This document shows positions 1 through 6,850 of a DNA stretch of 10,895 nt, in pieces. A model generated the notes under the pieces. The model was not told where the DNA came from, did no database searches, and saw only the letters and a program-made list of their open reading frames with translations. The stretch comes from Methanomicrobiales archaeon (lineage in GTDB: Archaea > Halobacteriota > Methanomicrobia > Methanomicrobiales > Methanospirillaceae). The stretch's first letter is position 1. Every line of letters begins with the position of its first letter. The position numbers and the translations under genes are program-made. The stretch is taken from assembly GCA_012520015.1 (NCBI GenBank), contig JAAYPD010000236.1, positions 1 through 10,895 of the forward strand. Reading direction: 5' to 3'.

Positions 1-811
1 AGTCAAGGATACCGAGCTGATCAGGTAAAAGGGAGTCAGACCATGCTTTCCTGTATACCCATTTCACAACTTTCTCAACAACTTTTATAACCGTCTCCGG
101 TGTTTTGACGGTGACGACATGGTACCCGACCCTTGGATGACGGCCCCGTTTTCCACCTATGGTGATATGGTATGCAGCAGGGTCTGCCTTGATGATATGG
201 AACGGGCATGACTGGATGCACATTCCGCAATGGACGCAGAGATCATTGTTCATCCTTATCTGCCCGTTTTTGATTGCTATCGCATTCTCCCTGCAGTACT
301 TGACACAGGTTCCGCAACCGGTGCATGTCCCGGGAACCCGGTATGGCCTGACAACGCCAGTAATCCCGATCTCATTAAGGCGCTCACTCACACATGAGTT
401 CGGGCATGAAGAGATGGCAATCCTGAACTTAACCGGCATCTCCTTCCCGAAAAACTTTTCATCAAGGGTTCTTGCAAGAGAGATTGAATCTATCATGGCA
501 AAACGGCATCTGTCAGTTCCAGGACAGGCGGTGATATTAACGATCTCTGACTTGTCAGCACCTATCGGGGTTCCATTGGCCTCAAGGTCTTTGGCGAGAG
601 ATTCAAGGGATCCAGGAGAGACATGAACCAGCTCCATGGTCTGCCTGGTTGTCAGGTGGAGCTCTGTATTGTATCTTCGTACAATTTCTACAATACCTTC
701 CATCTGGTCAACCGTGATCAGGCCCGCAGGGATTCGAAGTCTTACGGTGCAGAAATCTCCTCCAAACTCGTTGATGATACCTCCTTTCTCATGGAGGGGG
801 ATCTTTCGCAT
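1..811 (-). CDS. Siroheme sulfite/nitrite reductase-like protein with 2x[4Fe-4S] ferredoxin module (Dsr-LP type), 3' end beyond window
   Basis: The frame is open from an ATG at 811 to the left edge (270 residues, no stop seen). The N-terminal part (about 1-75) resembles the ferredoxin-like half domain of nitrite/sulfite reductases, including the LTTRQTMEL stretch at 53-61. Siroheme-[4Fe-4S] ligands are visible as C96-x5-C102 and C136-x3-C140. A ferredoxin insert follows with C163-x2-C166-x2-C169-x3-C173 and C192-x2-C195-x2-C198-x3-C202. The tail (about 210-270), with GGKRGRHPR, is typical of the C-terminal part of the domain, so probably only a few tens of residues are missing. Small proteins of this build (dissimilatory sulfite reductase-like proteins, Dsr-LP) are widespread in methanogens. 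A role in cytoplasmic sulfite or nitrite reduction is expected from the family, but the substrate cannot be told from sequence. No Shine-Dalgarno precedes the ATG, and a TATA-like element lies about 26 bases upstream, suggesting a leaderless transcript. Confidence 0.93.
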   Translation of the reverse strand, partial: MRKIPLHEKGGIINEFGGDFCTVRLRIPAGLITVDQMEGIVEIVRRYNTELHLTTRQTMELVHVSPGSLESLAKDLEANGTPIGADKSEIVNITACPGTDRCRFAMIDSISLARTLDEKFFGKEMPVKFRIAISSCPNSCVSERLNEIGITGVVRPYRVPGTCTGCGTCVKYCRENAIAIKNGQIRMNNDLCVHCGMCIQSCPFHIIKADPAAYHITIGGKRGRHPRVGYHVVTVKTPETVIKVVEKVVKWVYRKAWSDSLLPDQLGILD

Positions 812-833
812 AGTTATATATCAACTGGATAAG

Positions 834-847
834 GGATATACTTCGGG
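834..847 (-). promoter_or_regulatory. Putative BRE/TATA promoter of the siroheme protein gene
   Basis: Read on the minus strand this is CCCGAAGTATATCC, which resembles an archaeal BRE (CGAA) followed by a TATA box. The TATA centre (about 838) is 26-27 bases from the ATG at 811, the usual distance to an archaeal transcription start. Transcription would therefore begin at or next to the start codon. This is inferred from spacing and motif only. Confidence 0.4.
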
Positions 848-1045
848 TCTGAAAAGAATGGAGATCAATAGTGGTAAACCGGATCCTGGAGATGAACAAG
901 GGATACATCTAATAATACCCCTGCGAGCCTGAATGAATTATACACCTGCCAGAATGTTACCGTAATTGTTAATATGACAGGATTACTTTGAAAATCTTCG
1001 TTGCTTTCGACAACTAATTATCCTCATCAGATATACTACATCAGT

Positions 1046-2962
1046 ATGAAACCACAGGCACCAGTGCGTTCCCTGCTTCTTTCCGTGATCATTATTGCGG
1101 TATGTACAGGGTTTTTCCAGGTGTCAGGAACAGATACACCCGAGTCCGGAATTCTGGAGATAACAACAGATGAGGATTTGAAAGAGTATCTGAAGAATGT
1201 AACTCCTGAATACCGGTATGACTATATAAACGAGATGTATTATGATATGGCACCTTCACCTGTGTCGACTGTTGCACAGGAAATGGCATCGCCGGCTGCC
1301 ACCAAAGCAGGTTCATCTGATAAAGGAGCAAGTGATTTTTCAACGACCAATATTCAGGTTGCCGGAGTTGATGAAGCGGATTTTGTAAAGAATGATGGAA
1401 AATATATCTACATTAAGAGTGGAGAAACGCTTACCATCGTCGATGCATTTCCGCCGGAGCAGGGTAAGATTGTTTTCGAACTGCCGGTGAAAGGATCTGT
1501 TTCAGAACTTTTCCTGGCAGGGGATCGCCTTGTCGTCTTTTCTGACATATATGATGAGCATTGGTATACTCCGGAAGGATCAGCAGTTCCCGTCCCTGAC
1601 TATTCAAGAAAGACAAAGGCCGTGATATATGATATCTCTGATCGGAAGAGCCCTAAGGAAGTCAGGGCCATCTCTGCTCCCGGTTCATATGAAAATGCCC
1701 GGATGACAGGCAATTATGTGTACTTCATCACTAAAGAGAGACCTGATTACTCCAACCCCCGCATGCCCATCATTTATGATGGAACCAGGCCGGTTGAGAT
1801 ATCATCCATCTGGTGTCCTCCCTATCCAATGAACGAATACCAGATGCATACCCTGACATCATTTCCGGTGACCGGGTCCGGACAGCCTGATGCTGAATCA
1901 TTCCTTCTTGGATATTCAAGCACACTTTATGTATCACACCAGAATGTGTATGTTGCTTATGAAAAGCAGCGGCCCTGGCTGGGGTGGCTGTTAGCAGAAA
2001 GACGATCAGCAGAGTCCAAAGAGCCGGAGCAGGAGTCTGTCATTCACCGGTTTGCCATTAAGGATGGGGATATCACATACAAATCAACCGGGATCGTTCC
2101 CGGATATCTCTTAAACCAGTTCTCACTGGATGAAAACCGTGGAAATCTACGGGTTGCAACCACAGTGCCGGACTGGTCATCAGATATAAAACAGTACAGC
2201 AATGTCTATGTCTTTGACCCTGACCTGAAGATAATCGGAAGATTAGAGCACCTGGCTCCGGAGGAGAAGATTTACTCTGCACGGTTCATGGGAGACCTCC
2301 TCTACCTGGTTACCTTCAAACAGACTGATCCGCTTTTTGTGATCGATCTCTCCAATCCCTATCAGCCAGGTCTGCTTGGAGAACTTAAAATCCCCGGATA
2401 TTCCGACTATCTCCATCCTTACGACGACACCCATCTGATAGGCATCGGAAAAGACACCATGGAGAACGAATGGGGAGGAATTATCCCTACCGGAGTGAAG
2501 ATTGCCCTCTTTGATGTTAGCAATGTCAATAATCCACGACTTGTTGAGAGTATCGTCATCGGAGAGAAGGGATCTGACTCTGCCGTCCTTTCAGACCACC
2601 GGGCATTCCTGCTTGATAAAGAGAAGAATATCATGGCAATTCCTGTCAGGGAGGTCGTTCACATACCGGTCCAGGGAAGCAGGTATGAGGGATCCCATAC
2701 CAAAGAGACCTGGCAGGGAACCTATGTATTCGGCATTGACCCTGAGGCCGGGTTTACCGAGAAAGGCAGGATAAAACAGGGCACCGGAACTTCTGGTGAT
2801 GAATGGTGGTATGGATCAACAGTCCTCCGGTCCCTCTTCATGGATGATGTCCTGTATACAATATCACGGGATCGAATCGTCGGGTCGGACCTGAGAGATC
2901 TGACACGGCGCCTGATGGATATTGGAATCAGTCATGATGATCATCCATCCTATTACTTTTAA
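1046..2962 (+). CDS. Secreted beta-propeller domain protein (COG4880 / Beta_propel family)
   Basis: This is a 638-residue protein of the archaeal/bacterial family of secreted proteins with a C-terminal beta-propeller distantly related to WD-40 repeats. I chose the ATG at 1046 because it places a short basic n-region (KPQAPVR) directly before a hydrophobic stretch at about residues 9-25, a good signal peptide or membrane anchor. The in-frame TTG at 1001 would add 15 residues ahead of it. The family hallmark TNIQVAGVDEADFVKNDG lies at about residues 101-118 and is followed by KYIYI and repeated aromatic/hydrophobic strand patterns (for example FVIDLSNPYQPGLLGEL and IALFDVSNVNNPRLVES) typical of propeller blades. 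A low-complexity Ser/Ala/Thr linker (about 70-100) separates anchor and propeller. The protein should act outside the membrane; its ligand and role are unknown for the family. No strong Shine-Dalgarno is seen. The AT-rich stretch at 1014-1022 could be a TATA box, but weakly. The stop codon overlaps that of the convergent ATPase gene. Confidence 0.88.
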   Translation: MKPQAPVRSLLLSVIIIAVCTGFFQVSGTDTPESGILEITTDEDLKEYLKNVTPEYRYDYINEMYYDMAPSPVSTVAQEMASPAATKAGSSDKGASDFSTTNIQVAGVDEADFVKNDGKYIYIKSGETLTIVDAFPPEQGKIVFELPVKGSVSELFLAGDRLVVFSDIYDEHWYTPEGSAVPVPDYSRKTKAVIYDISDRKSPKEVRAISAPGSYENARMTGNYVYFITKERPDYSNPRMPIIYDGTRPVEISSIWCPPYPMNEYQMHTLTSFPVTGSGQPDAESFLLGYSSTLYVSHQNVYVAYEKQRPWLGWLLAERRSAESKEPEQESVIHRFAIKDGDITYKSTGIVPGYLLNQFSLDENRGNLRVATTVPDWSSDIKQYSNVYVFDPDLKIIGRLEHLAPEEKIYSARFMGDLLYLVTFKQTDPLFVIDLSNPYQPGLLGELKIPGYSDYLHPYDDTHLIGIGKDTMENEWGGIIPTGVKIALFDVSNVNNPRLVESIVIGEKGSDSAVLSDHRAFLLDKEKNIMAIPVREVVHIPVQGSRYEGSHTKETWQGTYVFGIDPEAGFTEKGRIKQGTGTSGDEWWYGSTVLRSLFMDDVLYTISRDRIVGSDLRDLTRRLMDIGISHDDHPSYYF

Positions 2963-4350
2963 CCTCCCCCCTGTTTTTCACTTGTGGGTGAAGGAATGAA
3001 ACCTGCCAGTTTTTCATAATATGCATATAACCCGCTGCGGTACTCAGGAACAAAGAGAGCATGCGGCTGATGCTGACTTAGCCTTATAATCCGGTCAGCC
3101 TGTGCAATCAGGAGTTCCATACCTGACCCTGCAATAATAAAAGACGTACCCCTGAACCATCCACGATCTTCTGCAAGCAAAGATGCAAGTGACCGGATAT
3201 CAGCAGAACTCATATAACAGGGAACCATCAGATTCTGGGCGGCACGATCCTCGTCAATGACAATATATGGAGGCTCCCGCCTGAGTGAATCAGAGATCCG
3301 AAAAGCCATGGATGCAGAACCACTTCCCTGACCAAAGGCGGATTCAGGAGTTCCGGTCATCCCTGGAGGAATAGTTCCAAAAAACGGGCGAAGGTCTGCA
3401 CCTTTCAGCTCTATACTGGTGGCATCCGGAGAAAACCCTCCTGGAACAGTTACAAGCATCTCCCGTCCGTCTCCAGGGGCATGATCATCTGCACCTGCCT
3501 GGATGGCATTGAGTAATGTCGATTTTCCTTCAGCATTCGAGCCGGTAATTGCAAAGATCTCACCCCTCTTTATTCCAAGGCCGGTTACTGTCTGGTTTGA
3601 CCCTGCAAGCATTACTTCAACCGGAGAGAGCTCAACCGGGCAATGAAACGGGATATGAACCCCGTCTTTAGGCCCTGCCACCCTGTGCCAGCTCCGGTGA
3701 CGGGTATATGACCTGGCAGGCCTGGTCCCATCCCCGATAAAACAGACCAGACCCATACCATTCAGTTCTGAACGAAGATGCTGCTGGTCAAGAACACTCT
3801 CCCACCCCCGTTTCATCTGCCTGACAGAGACCTTGCTAATGCAGTCTGACATAGCAGACAGGTATGCACCCAAATCTGACCTGATCGAAGTGATGTTCTT
3901 CGAAGATAACGGCAGATGGGGAAGGGAGCCCCGTATGCTGAGCCGCACCCTGTCAGAAAAGAGAACATTCTCTTCATCCGGTCTCCAGAGATTTGATGCA
4001 AGTGCAGACATGGATGAGGCGATGGTGCAGGGCTCGATGTTTGCCAGGTACCGACCCTGGTTTCCGGTCCCTATGCCATAAAGTATACCAAGGACCTTGT
4101 CTTTTTTTGATGACCGTTTACAATGCTCAATGATCTCATGCACCGCCCCTGATGAAGAAGAGAGAGGAAGGGATATCTCTTCAATAAAGGGCAACCTGAA
4201 AACCACCGGGAATGAGAAGAGTAAATCCTGTCGGTCAGGGGACGGAACCAGGTATGCATCAGTTCCCAGCCGGTAGTTATCAGGTATGCTGTAATCTGAT
4301 GAAGTGAGGGAGATTAAGATTTCAGGAAGATGAGAGGTCCATGTCTCCAT
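2959..4350 (-). CDS. Predicted ATPase of the ABC class (COG3044 / PF09818-like)
   Basis: This 463-residue protein matches the 'predicted ATPase of the ABC class' family. Its nucleotide-binding motifs are clear: a Walker A loop GSNAEGKST at 270-278, the family-specific HAPGDGRE at 290-297, a signature-like segment GQGSGSASMAF at 340-350, and a Walker B IVIDEDRAAQNLM at 363-375 with D366, E367 and D368. A late IIAGSG segment (405-410) fits the H-loop/switch region of the family. There are no transmembrane segments, so it is probably cytoplasmic and not a transporter NBD. The cellular function of the family is not known. From memory many members are longer, at about 550 residues, and the N-terminal half here is only loosely recognisable. 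The ATG at 4350 is the first available start; no Shine-Dalgarno is seen. The TAA stop sits inside a TTAA shared with the opposing propeller gene. Confidence 0.85.
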   Translation of the reverse strand: METWTSHLPEILISLTSSDYSIPDNYRLGTDAYLVPSPDRQDLLFSFPVVFRLPFIEEISLPLSSSSGAVHEIIEHCKRSSKKDKVLGILYGIGTGNQGRYLANIEPCTIASSMSALASNLWRPDEENVLFSDRVRLSIRGSLPHLPLSSKNITSIRSDLGAYLSAMSDCISKVSVRQMKRGWESVLDQQHLRSELNGMGLVCFIGDGTRPARSYTRHRSWHRVAGPKDGVHIPFHCPVELSPVEVMLAGSNQTVTGLGIKRGEIFAITGSNAEGKSTLLNAIQAGADDHAPGDGREMLVTVPGGFSPDATSIELKGADLRPFFGTIPPGMTGTPESAFGQGSGSASMAFRISDSLRREPPYIVIDEDRAAQNLMVPCYMSSADIRSLASLLAEDRGWFRGTSFIIAGSGMELLIAQADRIIRLSQHQPHALFVPEYRSGLYAYYEKLAGFIPSPTSEKQGGG

Positions 4351-4369
4351 TGCTGGCTCATTAATATGT

Positions 4370-4386
4370 TTTACCTGCCTGGTAAA
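4370..4386. promoter_or_regulatory. Inverted repeat upstream of the ABC-class ATPase gene
   Basis: TTTACC and GGTAAA form perfect 6-base arms around the 5-base spacer TGCCT, 20-36 bases upstream of the ATPase start codon. This is where an archaeal promoter or operator would lie, and an AT-rich CATATTTA (minus strand) adjoins it. It may be a regulator-binding site; a chance occurrence cannot be excluded. Confidence 0.25.
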
Positions 4387-4474
4387 TATGAGCGGTGCTG
4401 AAACCTCATAATAACTGAGACGATCATTATCCTATATACTGCCTGATGGTGCAGTCAGCATCCATGAAGGTATC

Positions 4475-4490
4475 AAAAAATTAATTTTTT
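4475..4490. repeat. 16-bp perfect palindrome AAAAAATTAATTTTTT
   Basis: Six A, TTAA, six T form a perfect 16-base palindrome in the 219-base divergent intergenic region, 80 bases upstream of the receiver gene. It may mark promoter DNA or bent AT-rich DNA. Simple composition makes chance likely. Confidence 0.5.
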
Positions 4491-4497
4491 AGACAAA

Positions 4498-4512
4498 TTC
4501 ATACCATATGAA
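4498..4512. promoter_or_regulatory. Inverted repeat TTCATA-CCA-TATGAA upstream of the response regulator
   Basis: Perfect 6-base arms flank a 3-base centre, 58-72 bases upstream of the receiver gene start. The size and symmetry are those of a small dimeric-regulator operator, and it follows directly after the A/T palindrome. No regulator is identifiable, so the function is a guess. Confidence 0.25.
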
Positions 4513-4569
4513 GATCAATGAGAGACTATCCTGAATGGAGTTATCTTCCGTTCATTATGAGTTGATGGT

Positions 4570-4935
4570 ATGACAACTGTTTTAATGGTTGATGATAATC
4601 CGGCAGATATTGAAGAGATGGACCTGATTCTGACCAAGGCAGGCTATAATACCCTGACCCAGCCTGACGGGACACATATCCTGGATTTTCTAAAAAGTCA
4701 CCAGGCAGACCTTATCATGCTTGACCTGGTCATGCCAAAACTTAATGGTATTGAGATATTACGCGAACTGAAGCAGAATTATCCTGACATACCGGTAATA
4801 ATGTGTTCAGCCGCCGGACTTGAACAGGTCGTTGACCTGGCTCTCAGGGTAGGTGCCGCGGGCTATGTGGTCAAACCATACATGGAACAGGAGTTACTGG
4901 AGAGCATTGAGAACATAATCGGGAAGAAAGGTTAG
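4570..4935 (+). CDS. Stand-alone response regulator receiver (CheY-like)
   Basis: The 121-residue protein is a single receiver (REC) domain with no output domain, the normal length for the CheY/Spo0F type. The acidic pair D8-D9, the phospho-acceptor D52 (in IMLDLVMP), the conserved S80 at the Thr/Ser position and K102-P103 are all present, so it should be phosphorylated. It would act as a phosphorelay intermediate or bind a protein partner in the cytoplasm. No histidine kinase gene is adjacent on the same strand; the nearest is the REC-PAS-PAS kinase at 7173-9014, and pairing with it is speculation. The ATG at 4570 puts the first beta strand (TTVLMVDDN) right at the N-terminus, as expected. 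No clear Shine-Dalgarno precedes it. Its TAG stop overlaps the stop of the opposing nuclease remnant by 4 bases. Confidence 0.93.
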   Translation: MTTVLMVDDNPADIEEMDLILTKAGYNTLTQPDGTHILDFLKSHQADLIMLDLVMPKLNGIEILRELKQNYPDIPVIMCSAAGLEQVVDLALRVGAAGYVVKPYMEQELLESIENIIGKKG

Positions 4936-5717
4936 GAACCAGGTTTTACTACATCCCATCTGTCTATATTCCTGGTTTTTGGATTGAACACTACACCTGT
5001 TTCAATAACCGGGCGGGGATCGGAGGCATACTTTTCGGCATATCCCCGTTCCTTTACCTGGAGAAGAGGATCCTTGTTACCCGGATGATAAGTTCCGGCA
5101 ACCTTGAATTCAAAGATCCATATATAGGACCTGGTTTTGACAGTCAGATCGATCCTGCCTTTATTTGTCGTGTCTTCCGGGATTATCTCATATCCAAGGC
5201 TTGCAAGGTATGCATATACAACACTTGCATAATAACCTTCAAATCGTGAGATCAGGCTGTTTCTATAGTTGTCATGTGGTATAGAGGATAAAAATGAATG
5301 AAAGACCGAATATAACTCCTCGCTGTCTCCAGACTCAAGGACTTTTCTTAAACCAGGAAGAGGAACCATTGCCTGATCATCCTGCAGCACCCCAAGGATC
5401 CGCCGGTTAAATGATTCGCGGACCTCCCGGTTAGGAAAGCCGAGAGTATACCATGTTCCTTCTTCAGCACTTGATTTAAATGATCTGATCGTCAGGTACC
5501 CTGCCTGAAACAGCAGTGTCTCGGTCCGGATATTCTCAGGATCAAATGACCCAAGTAATTCCTCTCCTGCTACAAGGCCATCATATTCTGCCGGTAATCG
5601 TGGTTTTTCCTTCCAGAGCCTGATGAGAAATGTCGGGGTTCCTGTTTCAAACCAGTAGGGCCGGTATATTCCCTTTGAAAAAAGAAAGAGAATGTCAAAT
5701 GGATTAAACCAGTTGAC
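4932..5717 (-). pseudogene. 5'-truncated AAA-ATPase-like / PD-(D/E)XK nuclease gene (DUF1703 type)
   Basis: The frame is open for 261 codons between stop codons (upstream stop 5720-5718, end stop 4934-4932). It encodes the C-terminal half of the AAA-ATPase-like plus PD-(D/E)XK family (PF09820 with PF08011). The segment beginning NPFDILFLFSKGIY and YWFETGTPTFLI (about 5630-5705) is the middle of the ATPase-like region. The nuclease-fold domain follows with GRID (Asp codon 5148-5150), the EFK triad (5103-5111) and the trailing QVKERGYAEKY helix. Full-length members are roughly 500-570 residues and start with a Walker A region, which is absent here. No ATG, GTG or TTG occurs in frame between 5720 and 5390; the first start-like codon is a GTG at 5390, and it has no Shine-Dalgarno. 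Other minus-strand frames just upstream do not restore the missing part, so this is a deletion rather than a single frameshift. A shorter protein from 5390 holding only the nuclease domain (152 residues) is possible but less likely. Confidence 0.75.
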
Positions 5718-5834
5718 TTACGATACATCTATACTTCTGATGCTTATAGATATCACTGGATAAGGGGATCGCCCTTTCCTACATTCAGAGCTGACATTCC
5801 ACTGGTTCAGAGAAGAAGCAATTTGAGGAAGGCT

Positions 5835-5843
5835 GGATATAAG
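5835..5843 (+). promoter_or_regulatory. Putative TATA box of the MBL-fold protein gene
   Basis: GGATATAAG resembles an archaeal TATA box and lies about 40 bases before the ATG at 5880. This would give a transcription start near 5865 and a very short leader. The leader would include the GGGGGGT run at 5862-5868, which could serve as a weak ribosome-binding site. Confidence 0.35.
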
Positions 5844-5879
5844 TATGATGTACCTGAAACCGGGGGGTATCAATAAATC

Positions 5880-6731
5880 ATGCATATTAATCAGTCGGTA
5901 TCTTTCCTTGCAATTTTCCTGTTACTTCTCTCTCTTTCCTGTGTAACTGCAGAAGAGGCGACCATCCATGTAATCGATGTAGGAACAGGCGATGCAGTCC
6001 TGGTGGAATCAGCCGGGAAGTATGCCCTTATCGATGCAGGCCCTGGCCGTAACACGACGGCAGATTACCTGGCAGGTCATAATATCTCCAGCCTGGATCT
6101 CTTTTTGGTGACCAGCATGGACCATGGAAAGACCGGTGGGATTTTGGAGGTCATGAACAGGACTGTTGTTCACGATTTCCGGGACAACGGGGCTGGCGGG
6201 CTATATCCGCAATATGCACGGGTGCTTGAGAAGATAAAAAATGAATCGATCCCCCACTCAATACTGACAGAAGGAGACCTCATTCCAATCGGGACTGATG
6301 CTGCTATTTCGGTGGTTCCGGTCAACAGGTCAGCTACCGGTGGATATGATGAGGCTGTGCTGAAAATTATCATCGGAAACATCTCCATGCTTCTCCTCTC
6401 ACAGAATGGTTCTCCTGATATCCTGGATCATGATCCCATTCAGATCCTCAGGGTACCTGACCATGGATCACGAAGGGGATATGATGCCGGTTTCATCCAC
6501 CGGTTAAGGCCTGAAGTTGCGGTGATCAGTGCAGGGAGGAACGGGGACGGACCAAATAAGGCAACCGTGATGGGACTTGAAGCAATCGGGGCTGAGGTAT
6601 ACAGGACTGACTTAAAAGGAACCATCCTTATCATGACAGATGGCGAGAAGTACAGAACAGGATCATCACGCTCATCACCGGCTGGTTCTATATCCCTGAT
6701 CAGTGTGATAGAGACAAGGCCACCTGGCTGA
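5880..6731 (+). CDS. Exported ComEC-type metallo-beta-lactamase-fold protein with degenerate metal site
   Basis: The 283-residue protein starts with a signal peptide (hydrophobic residues 8-20, likely cleavage near VTA-EE at 22-26), so it is exported. The rest aligns in order with the C-terminal MBL domain of ComEC/Rec2-like proteins: HVIDVGTGDAVLVES (30-44), ALIDAG (49-54), LVTSMDHGKTGG (76-87), VPDHGS (192-197), then VAVISAGRNGDGPNKA (213-228) and VYRTDLKGTILI (240-251). The metal-binding residues are mostly lost. The HxHxDH motif reads SMDHGKTGG, the aspartate of the usual LLTGD reads SQNG (174-177), HHGS is DHGS, and GHPHP is replaced by GPNKA. Known ComEC-like MBL domains bind metal and act on DNA or phosphoesters; here catalysis seems unlikely, and a binding or structural role is inferred. 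The gene is flanked by a TATA-like element upstream and a terminator-like hairpin downstream, so it is probably monocistronic. Confidence 0.85.
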   Translation: MHINQSVSFLAIFLLLLSLSCVTAEEATIHVIDVGTGDAVLVESAGKYALIDAGPGRNTTADYLAGHNISSLDLFLVTSMDHGKTGGILEVMNRTVVHDFRDNGAGGLYPQYARVLEKIKNESIPHSILTEGDLIPIGTDAAISVVPVNRSATGGYDEAVLKIIIGNISMLLLSQNGSPDILDHDPIQILRVPDHGSRRGYDAGFIHRLRPEVAVISAGRNGDGPNKATVMGLEAIGAEVYRTDLKGTILIMTDGEKYRTGSSRSSPAGSISLISVIETRPPG

Positions 6732-6781
6732 AGTTGGGGTGAATATGATCAGCCAGATAAAAAAAGAACGGATTTTATAAA

Positions 6782-6819
6782 TCTCAAAACCCGTTATTTG
6801 AGACAATTTTCAATTTTTA
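6782..6819 (+). terminator. Terminator-like hairpin plus T-tracts after the MBL-fold gene
   Basis: TCTCAAA (6782-6788) and TTTGAGA (6797-6803) form a perfect 7-base stem with an 8-base loop. The T-runs at 6807-6810 and 6814-6818 follow directly. It begins 51 bases after the stop codon of the MBL-fold gene. Archaeal termination depends mainly on T-tracts, which are present, so the call is reasonable. Confidence 0.5.
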
Positions 6820-6850
6820 TGCGATAATTGAAGGAATTTGAATCGGGAGA

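Noticed and set aside
159..932. Plus-strand open frames at 159-626 and 623-932
   Set aside because: They lie antisense to the siroheme/ferredoxin gene, whose minus-strand frame has clear cysteine motifs throughout; the plus frames have no family resemblance.
1001..1045. Upstream TTG start for the beta-propeller gene
   Set aside because: It adds 15 residues before the basic n-region of the signal peptide; the ATG at 1046 gives a normal signal peptide.
2959..4350. Propeller plus ABC-class ATPase as a functional two-gene system
   Set aside because: The genes are convergent rather than co-transcribed, and one is exported while the other is cytoplasmic; only adjacency supports a link.
5718..5879. 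Missing 5' part of the nuclease gene in another frame (simple frameshift)
   Set aside because: Translating the other minus-strand frames just upstream of 5717 gives early stops and nothing like the expected ATPase-domain residues.
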